64,000 bases of DNA from Mycolicibacterium sp. lyk4-40-TYG-92 (GCF_030209435.1 NZ_JARVRX010000004.1:1-64000), one strand, 5' to 3'. Numbered from the stretch's first letter, positions 54,447 to 62,566 are shown. The notes: generated by a model from the letters alone, not told the origin. A program made the numbers and translations.

Positions 54447-56063
54447 GTGAACACACAGAACATCGATGACGAGCCCGACGTCCTGATCGTCGGGGCCGGC
54501 GCGTCCGGTGGGGTGGCAGCCCTCGAACTGGCTCGGCAGGGCCTCAAGGTCGTCTGCCTGGAACAGGGCGGCTGGAACCTGCCCGACGATTTCACCGCCG
54601 GCAAGCCCGAGTGGGAACTGACCCGGCTCAAGCAGTGGAACGCCAGCCCCAATGTCCGGCAGAACCAGGCCGACTACCCGATCGACAGCAGTGAGAGCCC
54701 GGTAGAACCGTTGATGTTCAACGGAGTTGGCGGCAGCACCATCATGTTTTCCGGGCACTGGGTACGTCCCATGCCGTCGGACTTCCGGGTCAAGACCCTC
54801 GATGGCGTCGCTGAGGACTGGCCGTTCACGTACGACGATCTGCGTCCGTTCCTCGACGAGGTCACCCACCACATCGGCGCCTCCGGTCTGGAAGGCGATC
54901 CGGCGTATCCCGACTCGCACACGTTCCCGCTGCCGCCACTGCCCATCGGCAAGTACGGCCTCGTCGCCGCCAAGGGCATGGACAAGCTGGGCTGGCACTG
55001 GTGGCCCGCGCCCAACGCCATCGCCTCCCGCAAGTACAAGAACCAGGAAGGCTGCCAGCGCTACGGCGCCTGTGAATCCGGTTGTCCGGTCGGCGCGAAG
55101 GCCAGCACCGACATCACCCACTGGCGCGACGCGATCAAGCTCGGCGTGCAGTTGGTCACCGGCGCCCGCGTGAGCCGCCTGACGACGAACCAGAAGGGCC
55201 TGGTCACCGGCGCCGAATACATCGACCGTATGGGCGCCCTGCAGCACCAGCGCGCACGGGTAACGGTGTTGGCGGCCAACGGAATCGGCACGCCGCGGCT
55301 GCTGCTGAACTCAGCGCCCGACGGTCTGGCCAACTCGTCGGGGCTGGTCGGCAAGCGGCTCATGACCCACCCCTACGCGTCGGTCTACGGTGCGTACGAC
55401 GAGGACATGGAGACCTGGCTCGGTCCGGCGGGCCAGGCACTGCAGTCGCTGCAGTTCTACGAGACCGACACCAGCCGTGGCTTCGTGCGCGGAGCCAAGT
55501 GGAACCTGATGCCCACCGGCGGTCCGCTCGCCCAGACCTTGTGGGAGCCGGGCAACAACTGGCGCGACACTTTCGGCGCGAACTTCCATCCGCACTTGAA
55601 GCGGACGTTCGGTCGTTACACCGAGTGGGGCATCACCACCGAAGACCTGCCCGACGAATCCAACACGGTCACACTGGATCCCGATATCACGGACTCCGAC
55701 GGCATCCCCGCCGCCAAAATCCACTATGAGATCGGCGAGAACTGCCGGCGGATGCTCGACTTCAATGTTGCCCGTGCCATGGAAGCCCACGAGGCCGCGG
55801 GCGCGGTTGAGGTGCACCCCGTTCCGGTTGTGCGGCACAGCGCCTGGCACCTCCTGGGCACCACCAAGATGGGCACCGACCCGGCAACATCCGTCGTCGA
55901 CGAATGGGGCCGCACCCACGACATCCCGAACCTGTTCATCATCGACGGCAGCACCATGGTCACCTCGACCGGTATAAATCCCACCGCCACGATCATGGCC
56001 GTTGCCCTGCGCTCCATGCGGCATCTGGCCGAAACCCGCTCCAGTATCCCGACGGCATTCTGA
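54447..56063 (+). CDS. GMC-family FAD-dependent oxidoreductase with a Cys cluster, 538 aa
   Basis: Flavin dehydrogenase/oxidase oxidising an alcohol or sugar hydroxyl. FAD motif VLIVGAGASGGVAALELA (GxGxxG at 16-21), VGGSTIMFSGHWVRP, ALHQRARVTVLAANGIGTPRLLLNS-like region, and the C-terminal catalytic pair His468 (AWHLLGTTKMG) and Asn511 (STGINPTATIMAVALR). Cysteines 203, 209 and 213 (CQRYGACESGCPVGAK) resemble the 3Fe-4S-binding motif of FAD-glucose/fructose dehydrogenase catalytic subunits. No signal peptide, so it is cytoplasmic. GTG start with GGAG upstream. It is followed nine bases later by a gluconate-2-dehydrogenase-subunit-3-like protein, the usual partner of such enzymes. Confidence 0.9.
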   Translation: MNTQNIDDEPDVLIVGAGASGGVAALELARQGLKVVCLEQGGWNLPDDFTAGKPEWELTRLKQWNASPNVRQNQADYPIDSSESPVEPLMFNGVGGSTIMFSGHWVRPMPSDFRVKTLDGVAEDWPFTYDDLRPFLDEVTHHIGASGLEGDPAYPDSHTFPLPPLPIGKYGLVAAKGMDKLGWHWWPAPNAIASRKYKNQEGCQRYGACESGCPVGAKASTDITHWRDAIKLGVQLVTGARVSRLTTNQKGLVTGAEYIDRMGALQHQRARVTVLAANGIGTPRLLLNSAPDGLANSSGLVGKRLMTHPYASVYGAYDEDMETWLGPAGQALQSLQFYETDTSRGFVRGAKWNLMPTGGPLAQTLWEPGNNWRDTFGANFHPHLKRTFGRYTEWGITTEDLPDESNTVTLDPDITDSDGIPAAKIHYEIGENCRRMLDFNVARAMEAHEAAGAVEVHPVPVVRHSAWHLLGTTKMGTDPATSVVDEWGRTHDIPNLFIIDGSTMVTSTGINPTATIMAVALRSMRHLAETRSSIPTAF

Positions 56064-56072
56064 GGAAGCCCC

Positions 56073-56465
56073 ATGCTCACTTCCGAACAGCGCCAGGTGT
56101 TCGCCGCCTTGGCCGAAGCACTCATCCCGGCCAGCGACACCATGCCGTCGGCCACCACCGCCGACGTCTCTGGTGCTCTGCTCGACCAGGTGCTGCGGTA
56201 CCGGCATGACCTCGCCGACGATCTCACCGCGGCGCTGGATGCCAGCACCGGCAAGGACCCCGAGGTCGCACTCGACGATCTCGCGATCGGGCGGCCCGAG
56301 CAGTTCGAGGCGCTCACCGTCCTCGCCGCCGGGGCCTATTTCCTCAGTCCCGCAGTCAAATCCGCGATGCCCTACGACGCGGCCCCGCGCGCGGCGCGCG
56401 ACGACATGGACACCTACATCGACATGCTCGAGCACGTCGTCGACAGAGGCTTCGTCATCCGCTGA
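56073..56465 (+). CDS. DUF5987 / gluconate 2-dehydrogenase subunit 3-like small subunit, 130 aa
   Basis: Short, largely helical protein opening LTSEQRQVFAALAEALIPASDTMPSATTADV, the pattern of gluconate 2-dehydrogenase subunit 3 and DUF5987 proteins that accompany GMC oxidoreductases. Typical subunit 3 proteins carry a Tat signal; this one has none, matching the unexported GMC partner. ATG start nine bases after the GMC stop. Known role in related enzymes: chaperone or small subunit needed for flavin enzyme assembly; the same role is inferred here. Confidence 0.82.
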   Translation: MLTSEQRQVFAALAEALIPASDTMPSATTADVSGALLDQVLRYRHDLADDLTAALDASTGKDPEVALDDLAIGRPEQFEALTVLAAGAYFLSPAVKSAMPYDAAPRAARDDMDTYIDMLEHVVDRGFVIR

Positions 56466-56528
56466 TCCTGCCATTCCCTCCGGAACATCCCGAAAGCACC
56501 ACCACCCCAACGTGTAAGGACGTGTCTC

Positions 56529-57947
56529 ATGCCGCATGACAGTGGCTCGAGGGTCGAGTATCTGACCATCCAACCGGTGCCGGAATCGCAGCGCACCGGC
56601 AAGGTGCGACACCTGTTCTCGTTCTGGTTCACCGTCCAGATCATCCCGCTCGCGGTGGTGACCGGCCTTCTCGGACCGACGATCTACAAGCTGGATGTCA
56701 CATCGACCGTCATCGCCATCATCGTCGGCAGCGTCGTCGGTGCCGTTTTCATGGCGCTGCACTCAGTGCAGGGATCTGGACTCGGGGTCCCGCAGATGAT
56801 CCAGGCGCGCGCGCAGTTCGGCATGTACGGATCGCTACTCGTGATCGTCGTCGTCATCCTTGCCTACGTCGGCTGGATCGTGTCGTTGATGGTGCTGGCA
56901 CAGCAGACGCTGTGCGCGGTCTTCCCGTCGCTGAATACGACTGTGGCGCTTGCCGTCAGCACTCTCGCAACGCTGGTGACCGTCGTCGTGGGGTATCAGC
57001 TCATCCTCCGGATGAACCGCGTGATGGTCTGGCTCTCGGGCCTTGCCCTGGTGCTGACCCTCGGATACACCGCCGTCGCTGCCGGCCACGGTGACGGGGG
57101 AGTCGGCAGTGCCGGCGGCACCTTCAACTGGATCGGGTTCTTGGGCATGGCTTCGGTCGCCGGCATCTGGCAGCTGTCGTACGCGCCGTACGTCTCGGAC
57201 TACTCGCGCTATCTGCCGAGCTCGACGTCTTCGCGTTCGGCCTTCTGGTACACGTACTTCGGCACGCTGCTCGGCGCGGTCGGCGCGATGATCGTCGGTG
57301 CGCTCCTCGTCGCCGGGCTGGGCTCCGACGCCTCGCTGGCCAGCCTGTCGCGCATCATGCCCGGCCCGCTGTTCGTCTTCGTCATGCTCGTGTTCTTCTT
57401 CGGTGCCATCGACGCCGGCGTCATCAACATGTACGGATCGTCGCTGTGCACGCTGACCTGCATCCAGGCGTTCAAACTGAAGTGGTCACCGAAGTCCTCG
57501 GCCCGGAATATCGTGGCGACCGTGATCGCGGCGGTGGTGTTCGTCGCCGCCATCGGCTTCTCCGACGACTTCCTCGTCGAGTACTCCAACTTCATCAGCA
57601 TCCTGATCTACCTGCTGATCCCGTGGAGCATCGTCAACCTGATCGACTACTACGTCATCAAGAAGGGCCACTACGACGCCGCCTCGTTCAGCGACCCCAA
57701 GAGCGGCTACGGCGCCTTCAACATCCCCGCGGTACTGAGCTACTTCCTCGGCTTCGTCATCCAAATCCCTTTCATGTCAACAGCGTTCTACACCGGGGCG
57801 GTGGCGAAGGACATCGGCGGCGTCGACACGGCGTGGGTCGTCGGCACGGTCGGCACCTTCTTCATCTACCTCGGTCTGATCAAGCTGTGGCGGATGCGCG
57901 CTCCCGGTCAGGTGCAGAGCGCACTCGCCGCCGAGGTCGCGCCATAA
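56529..57947 (+). CDS. NCS1-family cytosine/purine-type permease, 472 aa
   Basis: Nucleobase:cation symporter-1 family transporter with about 12 membrane segments. Typical pieces are the amphipathic N-terminus before segment 1 (VEYLTIQPVPESQRTGKVRHLFSFWF), GSVVGAVFMALHSVQGSGLGVPQMIQARAQFGMYGSLL, the Asp/Tyr pair YAPYVSDYSRYLP, and ISILIYLLIPWSIVNLIDYYVIKKGHYD near the end. Family substrates are nucleobases, hydantoins, allantoin and related heterocycles. ATG start 63 bases after the small-subunit gene. It presumably imports the compound this locus degrades, suggesting a nitrogen heterocycle or nucleoside-like molecule (inference). Confidence 0.9.
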   Translation: MPHDSGSRVEYLTIQPVPESQRTGKVRHLFSFWFTVQIIPLAVVTGLLGPTIYKLDVTSTVIAIIVGSVVGAVFMALHSVQGSGLGVPQMIQARAQFGMYGSLLVIVVVILAYVGWIVSLMVLAQQTLCAVFPSLNTTVALAVSTLATLVTVVVGYQLILRMNRVMVWLSGLALVLTLGYTAVAAGHGDGGVGSAGGTFNWIGFLGMASVAGIWQLSYAPYVSDYSRYLPSSTSSRSAFWYTYFGTLLGAVGAMIVGALLVAGLGSDASLASLSRIMPGPLFVFVMLVFFFGAIDAGVINMYGSSLCTLTCIQAFKLKWSPKSSARNIVATVIAAVVFVAAIGFSDDFLVEYSNFISILIYLLIPWSIVNLIDYYVIKKGHYDAASFSDPKSGYGAFNIPAVLSYFLGFVIQIPFMSTAFYTGAVAKDIGGVDTAWVVGTVGTFFIYLGLIKLWRMRAPGQVQSALAAEVAP

Positions 57948-57988
57948 CCCGGTCGTCCGCAATCGCGTTCGGTGGTCGTGCCGCGAGA

Positions 57989-57994
57989 TACGGT
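57989..57994 (+). promoter_or_regulatory. -10 box for a leaderless PucR transcript
   Basis: TACGGT matches the mycobacterial TANNNT -10 consensus and ends six bases before the GTG at 58001. No Shine-Dalgarno sequence is present, so transcription probably begins at the start codon itself. This would give the regulator its own promoter behind the permease gene. Confidence 0.45.
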
Positions 57995-58000
57995 TGACCG

Positions 58001-59503
58001 GTGAGCATCACCGTTCGCGAACTGCTGGACATGCCGCACCTGCAGCTGCGATTGCACTCGGGCAAGGCCGGTCTGGACCGCCAGGTGACGTGGACGCACA
58101 CGTCGGATCTGCCCGAACCGTGGCAATGGGTCAGCAGCGGCGAGTTGTTGATGACCAACGGGATGTCGTTTCCCGCCGATGCCGACGGCCAGGAAACCCT
58201 TCTTGACGAGTTGCACCGAATCGGTGCCAGTGGGCTGGCCATCGGCGAGCAGATGTACTGCCCGAAACTCACAGGGCGATTCACTCAGGCCAGTGAACGC
58301 CTCGGGCTGCCGGTGCTCTGGATCCGCTATCCCATGCCCTTCGTGGCCATTTCGCGCGCCATCGCCGAGGCCACACTGCTCGAACAGTCGCAGCGCCTCA
58401 TGCGCACGGCACGTATCTACGACGCGCTGCGCCGCACGACCGGCGGCGACGTGGCACGGTCGCGCACCGCCGATGCCCTCACCAAGGAGCTGCGCTGCCC
58501 GGTGTTCGTCTGCGATCGGGTGACCGCCGAGGCGTATCACCCGGACGGTCCGCACCCGCCCGACGATGTGAAAGCCACTGTTCGGACGGCGTCGCAGGGC
58601 ACTCTGGTCGCCGGTGCCCGGTCGGTGCTGACGGACAGCGGCGTCGAGGTCCTGGTCGGCGAGGTGCCCACGCATGACAACGCGGTCCTGGCCGTGATCC
58701 GCGAAGGTGGCGTTGCCCTCGACGGCGTGCTCATCCAGCATGCGGCGACGGTTGTGGCACTCGAACTGTCCCAGACGCACCTGGCGCTCGAACACACCCG
58801 GCGCTCCGGCGCGGAGCTCACGGCACAGCTCATGGACGGCAGCATCGACCGCCGGGGTGGACGTCGCCAATTGCTTTCCCTCGGGCTCGATCCGGCGCAC
58901 GCGGTGTTCGTATCGGCAACCGGCGCCGACGAGCGACGGCTGCGGGATCTCCATGTTGCGTTGTGGCGCCGCCGGATTCCGCATGTGACGGCGTTTCGCT
59001 CGGGCGTCGCCCACGCCGTCGTCCCGGGTACCGATGAAGCCGTCGAGGCCATCGCTGGATCGCTGGGACCGAACGCCAGGGTCGGCGCCGGCCGGGCGCT
59101 GCAATCGGTGGCCCGTTCCGCGGAGTCGGCGCGGGAAGCGACGTGGGCGCTGGGCACCGCGCAGCGGACCGACGTGCAACTGGTTCGGTACGGCAGTGCC
59201 ACATCGTGGTTGGGTGTCGGCGGGGTGGACGACGCCCAGGCCATGGTGGAACGGTGGTTGGGACCGCTCATCGAACACGATGTGCAGCACCGGACGGGAC
59301 TTGTCGAGACGCTGGAGGCGTTCCTCGCGAACCAGCGGTCGTGGCAGCGCACAGCGGAGGCCATGAACGTGCACCGTCAGACGGTGCTTTACCGCATCCA
59401 CAAAGTGGAGGAACTCACCGGTGCCCATCTGACCGATACCGCCGACATCGCGCAGCTGTGGCTGGCACTGCAGTCACGAGACCTGTTGGGCGGCAGTAAG
59501 TGA
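58001..59503 (+). CDS. PucR-family transcriptional regulator, 500 aa
   Basis: N-terminal PucR domain at about residues 1-120 (ITVRELLDMPHLQLRLHSGKAGLDRQVTWTHTSDLPEPWQWVSSGELLMTNG), central CdaR-like region, C-terminal helix-turn-helix at about 440-495 (LVETLEAFLANQRSWQRTAEAMNVHRQTVLYRIHKVEELTG). The HRQTVLYRIHKVEELTG recognition helix is canonical. Presumed activator or repressor of the permease-GMC and epimerase-SDR-creatininase units through the palindrome at 54334-54353. The GTG start looks leaderless. Its 3' end overlaps the convergent VC0807-like gene by 30 bases. Confidence 0.92.
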   Translation: MSITVRELLDMPHLQLRLHSGKAGLDRQVTWTHTSDLPEPWQWVSSGELLMTNGMSFPADADGQETLLDELHRIGASGLAIGEQMYCPKLTGRFTQASERLGLPVLWIRYPMPFVAISRAIAEATLLEQSQRLMRTARIYDALRRTTGGDVARSRTADALTKELRCPVFVCDRVTAEAYHPDGPHPPDDVKATVRTASQGTLVAGARSVLTDSGVEVLVGEVPTHDNAVLAVIREGGVALDGVLIQHAATVVALELSQTHLALEHTRRSGAELTAQLMDGSIDRRGGRRQLLSLGLDPAHAVFVSATGADERRLRDLHVALWRRRIPHVTAFRSGVAHAVVPGTDEAVEAIAGSLGPNARVGAGRALQSVARSAESAREATWALGTAQRTDVQLVRYGSATSWLGVGGVDDAQAMVERWLGPLIEHDVQHRTGLVETLEAFLANQRSWQRTAEAMNVHRQTVLYRIHKVEELTGAHLTDTADIAQLWLALQSRDLLGGSK

Positions 59504-60142
59504 CTGCTTGAAGCGGCGGACCATGAGGGCCACCACCGCGCCGAGGGCCAGGACGACGACCGAACCGATGATGTTGACCAGGCCGTTGGCGACATCGAAG
59601 GGGAATGCGAAGATGATGCCGAGCAGGACAGCCACCTGAATCAGCAGGCCGGCGCCGACGACGGCACTCAGTCGCACGTGCAACGCCTGGAGTTCGGCGC
59701 TCGGAGTGCGCTCAGTGTTGGCCGGCATGAATCGGGCGGCGATGAACTGCGTCATGGGTTTTCTGATCAGGCAGCTCGCCAGGAACACCGTGGCCGCGAC
59801 GCCGCCGATGAGCGTCTGTCCGGCGAGAACGAGCCGGGGATCTGTGGTAACCAGGGCGACGCCCAGGGTGAGGCCGAACATCAACATGAGGTACCCGGAA
59901 TACGGGTCGAGCGTGCGAGCCCTCACGAGCCCGTACGCCACCGGGATGCCGGCGACGATCGTGGCGGCCAACAACGCGAAGTACTCCGAACGGCCGGTGG
60001 CACGAAGTCCGTAGAAGGCGATCAATGGGGTCGCGATCTCGAGGACGGTGCGGATGATCGCGCGGCGTTTGGCAGCGGACCTCGCCGCGTCCGGGCGGTC
60101 GACCGGTTCGGACTCGATGGTGTCGATCGACATGGCGGTCAT
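59474..60142 (-). CDS. VC0807-like integral membrane protein, 222 aa
   Basis: About six membrane segments. The pattern RTVLEIATPLIAFYGLRATGRSEYFALLAATIVAGIPVAYGLVRARTLDPYSGYLMLMFGLTLGVALVTTDPRLVLAGQTLIGGVAATVFLASCLIRKPMTQFIAARFM matches the VC0807 family, whose function is unknown. The first 25 residues are charged and cytoplasmic. ATG at 60142 preceded by GGAAAGGA. It converges with the PucR gene, overlapping it by 30 bases. The 234-base gap to the universal stress gene contains an AATCGG-N6-CCGATT inverted repeat (60253-60270) and a TAGTGT -10 candidate (60339-60344). Confidence 0.82.
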   Translation of the reverse strand: MTAMSIDTIESEPVDRPDAARSAAKRRAIIRTVLEIATPLIAFYGLRATGRSEYFALLAATIVAGIPVAYGLVRARTLDPYSGYLMLMFGLTLGVALVTTDPRLVLAGQTLIGGVAATVFLASCLIRKPMTQFIAARFMPANTERTPSAELQALHVRLSAVVGAGLLIQVAVLLGIIFAFPFDVANGLVNIIGSVVVLALGAVVALMVRRFKQSLTAAQQVS

Positions 60143-60376
60143 GGTGATGTCCTTTCCGGACGAGGCTCTAGGCGTCGCAGTTCAGCGATGCCTACACACT
60201 CGTGCTCAGGCGGCTGCGAGTCTGTCCGGCGACCGGCTGATGCGACGGTGGAAATCGGGGTCCGCCGATTGGGGGAGCCGGCGGCGGGCGTGGCCCTTGA
60301 TACTCCTCAAAAGCCCACGTCAATCGGCCTGCCCGCGCTAGTGTCGTCTCGACGTCACCCCCGTAAGGAGACAGCC

Positions 60377-60868
60377 ATGGGCAGCTATCGGACGGTCCTC
60401 GTCGGCACCGACGGCTCAGACTCATCGATGAAGGCAGTGGAGCACGCCGCCACGTTCGCAGCTCAGCAGGGTGCGAAGCTCGTGATTGCGACCGCCCACT
60501 TCCACGAAGTCGAGAAGGGCAGCTGGGCACGCGCGGCGGCACCGGAAAAGGTCAGTGATCGCCGGGCTGAGGACGTGCTCGGGCGCGACGCCGGCTACCG
60601 GGTCCACGGCGACGCGCACGTGTACGAGATTCTTCGCGATGCAAGCGAACTCGCGCGTGGTGCGGGTGCCCAGGACGTGGTGGAGCGGTCTGTCATCGGC
60701 GCTCCCGTCGAGGCGCTGGTCCGGCTGGCCGGAGACGTCTCGGCCGACCTGATCGTCGTTGGCGACGTCGGTCTCGACTCGACGGCAGGACGGCTGCTGG
60801 GCTCAGTGCCCGCCGACGTCGCTCGCAAGGCCAAGGTCGACATCCTGATCGTCCATACCGTCGACTGA
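60377..60868 (+). CDS. Universal stress protein (UspA-type, ATP-binding), 163 aa
   Basis: Single Usp domain: YRTVLVGTDGSDSSMKAVEHAATFAAQQGAKLVIATAH at the N-terminus and the nucleotide motif VVGDVGLDSTAGRLLGSVPADV (G-x2-G-x9-G-S), so it is an ATP-binding type. ATG with AAGGAG seven bases upstream. Many mycobacterial Usp genes are induced by hypoxia through DosR, but I see no convincing DosR box in the upstream gap. Its last 66 bases overlap the 3' end of the convergent regulator gene. Confidence 0.9.
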   Translation: MGSYRTVLVGTDGSDSSMKAVEHAATFAAQQGAKLVIATAHFHEVEKGSWARAAAPEKVSDRRAEDVLGRDAGYRVHGDAHVYEILRDASELARGAGAQDVVERSVIGAPVEALVRLAGDVSADLIVVGDVGLDSTAGRLLGSVPADVARKAKVDILIVHTVD

Positions 60869-61165
60869 CCGGGTGGCAGGGCCGTCGACGATTGCCCGCA
60901 ACGCGGCGACATGACCGGCAAACGCGAGACGGCCGGCCTCGGTCAGTCGCGCATGCACCTTGTGGCGGCTGCCCTCGAGACGGCGTTCGGTCGCGACATA
61001 ACCGGCGTGCTCGAGGATGGACAGTTGCTTCGATAGAGCCGAATCTGACAGTGACAGAACATCTTTGAGATATGCGAAATCGGCCCAGTCCGCGGCGGCC
61101 AGCGTGGCCGCCAACGACAACCGCGTGCTCGGGTGAATGAGCTCATCGAATCGCGGCACCGTCAT
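60803..61165 (-). CDS. Small winged-helix transcriptional regulator, 120 aa
   Basis: Winged helix-turn-helix resembling the small MarR/ArsR-like regulators: STRLSLAATLAAADWADFAYLKDVLSLSDSALSKQLSILEHAGYVATERRLEGSRHKVHARLTEAGRLAFAGH spans about residues 10-85, with SDSALSKQLSILEHAGYV as recognition helix. The ATG at 61165 overlaps the stop of the membrane protein upstream (ATGA), so the pair is coupled. It probably autoregulates through the twin operators at 61642-61685. Such regulator/membrane-protein pairs are common in actinobacteria, and the signal is usually unknown. Confidence 0.88.
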   Translation of the reverse strand: MTVPRFDELIHPSTRLSLAATLAAADWADFAYLKDVLSLSDSALSKQLSILEHAGYVATERRLEGSRHKVHARLTEAGRLAFAGHVAALRAIVDGPATRSVDGMDDQDVDLGLASDVGGH

Positions 61166-61626
61166 GCGTGGGCCCATCGGCGCAGAACCCGCAGGATCTC
61201 GGGTCCACCGAAGCCGACGATTGCGGCGACAAGCACTGCCGCACCGATTCCCGGATGGTGGGCGCCGTCGGCATGCAATGCGAATCCCGCGGCGATCGTG
61301 GTGACGACGAGCGCGACGAGCATGCCGATCACCACGATCGGTATCCGAGGGCTGACGGTGTCGGCGCTGATCTGCAGGCGGTCGGTCCGCCGTCGACCGC
61401 TGAGGTTTCGTGCCGCAATCGTCGAATGGATGACGCCGAACCCCACTGTTGCGGCGCCGGCGAGCCATGGCGAGCCGAGGTCGCCGACAACCCCGAGAAC
61501 AATCCAGCCCGCCGCCAGGAGCCACCAATACCACCGGGGGAGACCCACTTCATGCGCGACTTTCGCCCTGGCGTGGTCCACGGCGTCGAGTGCTTCGCGC
61601 GCATCCGCGGGCGTGATGGGTTCCAT
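61162..61626 (-). CDS. Membrane protein paired with a winged-helix regulator, 154 aa
   Basis: A soluble N-terminal helix (EPITPADAREALDAVDHARAKVAHEVGLP) precedes four hydrophobic segments at about residues 32-50, 54-70, 95-115 and 123-142. No family name recognised with certainty. The ATG has GGAGGG eight bases upstream, and the promoter region contains two copies of TTTCC-N5-GGAAA. First gene of a two-gene unit; the partner regulator overlaps its stop. It may sense or relay a membrane signal (inference). Confidence 0.78.
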   Translation of the reverse strand: MEPITPADAREALDAVDHARAKVAHEVGLPRWYWWLLAAGWIVLGVVGDLGSPWLAGAATVGFGVIHSTIAARNLSGRRRTDRLQISADTVSPRIPIVVIGMLVALVVTTIAAGFALHADGAHHPGIGAAVLVAAIVGFGGPEILRVLRRWAHA

Positions 61627-61641
61627 GGCTCATTCCCTCCA

Positions 61642-61685
61642 CTTTCCTGCCTGGAAAGTCGATCGTCCTGTTTCCAAGTAGGAAA
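61642..61685 (-). promoter_or_regulatory. Twin operators and promoter of the membrane protein/regulator pair
   Basis: Two copies of TTTCC-N5-GGAAA lie at 61642-61658 (with flanking C and G, arms CTTTCC/GGAAAG) and 61671-61685, centres 28 bases apart. On the minus strand TTGACT (61690-61685) and GACGAT (61667-61662) form a -35/-10 pair spaced by 17 bases; one operator overlaps the -35 and the other the start site. This is a typical autorepression layout. Confidence 0.6.
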
Positions 61686-61758
61686 GTCAAGCGTTGCTGG
61701 ATTCACAGCTTCGGCAAACGCGGAGTTACGTGACGGCCAACGTGCGAACCTGATGGGT

Positions 61759-62322
61759 ATGTCCACTCACGACTTTGCGACCTACGAGGAATTCGGCCGC
61801 AAATTCTTCGAGGTCGCGGTGACGGAAGACCGCGTTGCCGACGGCTTTGGCACGATGGCGGGCGATACCTTTGAGCTCGGTCCGTTTCCGGCCGGTCCGG
61901 CCGGGATCGCGCGGGTGACGGCGCGGGTCAGCATCGAGCAACCGCAGGTGACGCGTAGAGACGGCGACATGATCGCCTTCGACGTTCGCATTCCTCTCGA
62001 TATCGATCTGCTCATCGACCTGCGCGTGGACCGTTCCCGGTTCGAGGTGACGGGCGAGATCGCGCTGATCGCCACCGCTCGCGCCGCCGAGCCGCTCCTG
62101 CTGATCATCGACATTCCGAAACCCGAGCGCAAAGACATCACCGTCAACGTGACATCCCAGACGCTGCGGGGTGAACTCCTGCGGATCGTGGCGGACGTCG
62201 ACTCGGAGATCAAACGCGTCATCGCCAAGCAGGTCGGCCGCCGGATCGAGGCCCCCGAAGCGCAGCAGGCAAAGGTCGTCGACATCGGCAAGCGGATCGC
62301 CAGCGCATGGACCGGCATCTGA
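61759..62322 (+). CDS. Conserved mycobacterial protein of unknown function, 187 aa
   Basis: No named domain recognised. Features: an acidic N-terminus (STHDFATYEEFGRKFFEVAVTEDRVADGF), a beta-rich core (FDVRIPLDIDLLIDLRVDRSRFEVTGEIALIATARAAEPLLLIIDIPKPERKDITVNV) and a C-terminal helix (LLRIVADVDSEIKRVIAKQVGRRIEA). The core resembles SRPBCC-like or lipid-binding beta sheets, but this is not secure. No signal peptide. Start at the ATG 61759 or the in-frame ATG six bases earlier. Stands alone. Confidence 0.75.
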   Translation: MSTHDFATYEEFGRKFFEVAVTEDRVADGFGTMAGDTFELGPFPAGPAGIARVTARVSIEQPQVTRRDGDMIAFDVRIPLDIDLLIDLRVDRSRFEVTGEIALIATARAAEPLLLIIDIPKPERKDITVNVTSQTLRGELLRIVADVDSEIKRVIAKQVGRRIEAPEAQQAKVVDIGKRIASAWTGI

Positions 62323-62350
62323 CCGCGCCGACGTCGGCCAAGGTGCCGGC

Positions 62351-62560
62351 GTGACGGTGTATGCCATTGCGCAGCTTCGGTTTACGGACCGATCGGGATC
62401 GCGAGAAGGTCGTGCTGATGTCGTTTCCCGACGAGCAGTCGTTCCGGGAATGGGCGAATTCGCCTGAGTATCAGGAAATCTCGGTCGATCGGTCAAGGGT
62501 ATCGGCCCCTCGTAGCCGGTTCGCGGCGATCAGGCCGACGCTATTTGGTTGCTGCTGTAG
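62351..62560 (+). pseudogene. Decayed DUF1330-family gene
   Basis: From the GTG at 62351 the frame gives VTVYAIAQLRFTDR, the usual N-terminus of DUF1330 proteins (about 95 aa). The next recognisable block, DREKVVLMSFPDEQSFREWANSPEYQEISVDR, normally about 35 residues further on, follows at once in another frame. The C-terminal GDQADAIWLLL then TAG (62558-62560) is in yet another frame. So one deletion of about 105 bases with frameshift, flanked by GATCG repeats, and a second indel are inferred. The remains are clearly homologous piece by piece but cannot make an intact protein. Confidence 0.75.
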
Positions 62561-62566
62561 AACTCA

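Noticed and set aside
60143-60376. A DosR box upstream of the universal stress gene
   Set aside because: The only symmetric element, AATCGG-N6-CCGATT, does not match the GGGACTWWAGTCCC-like consensus.
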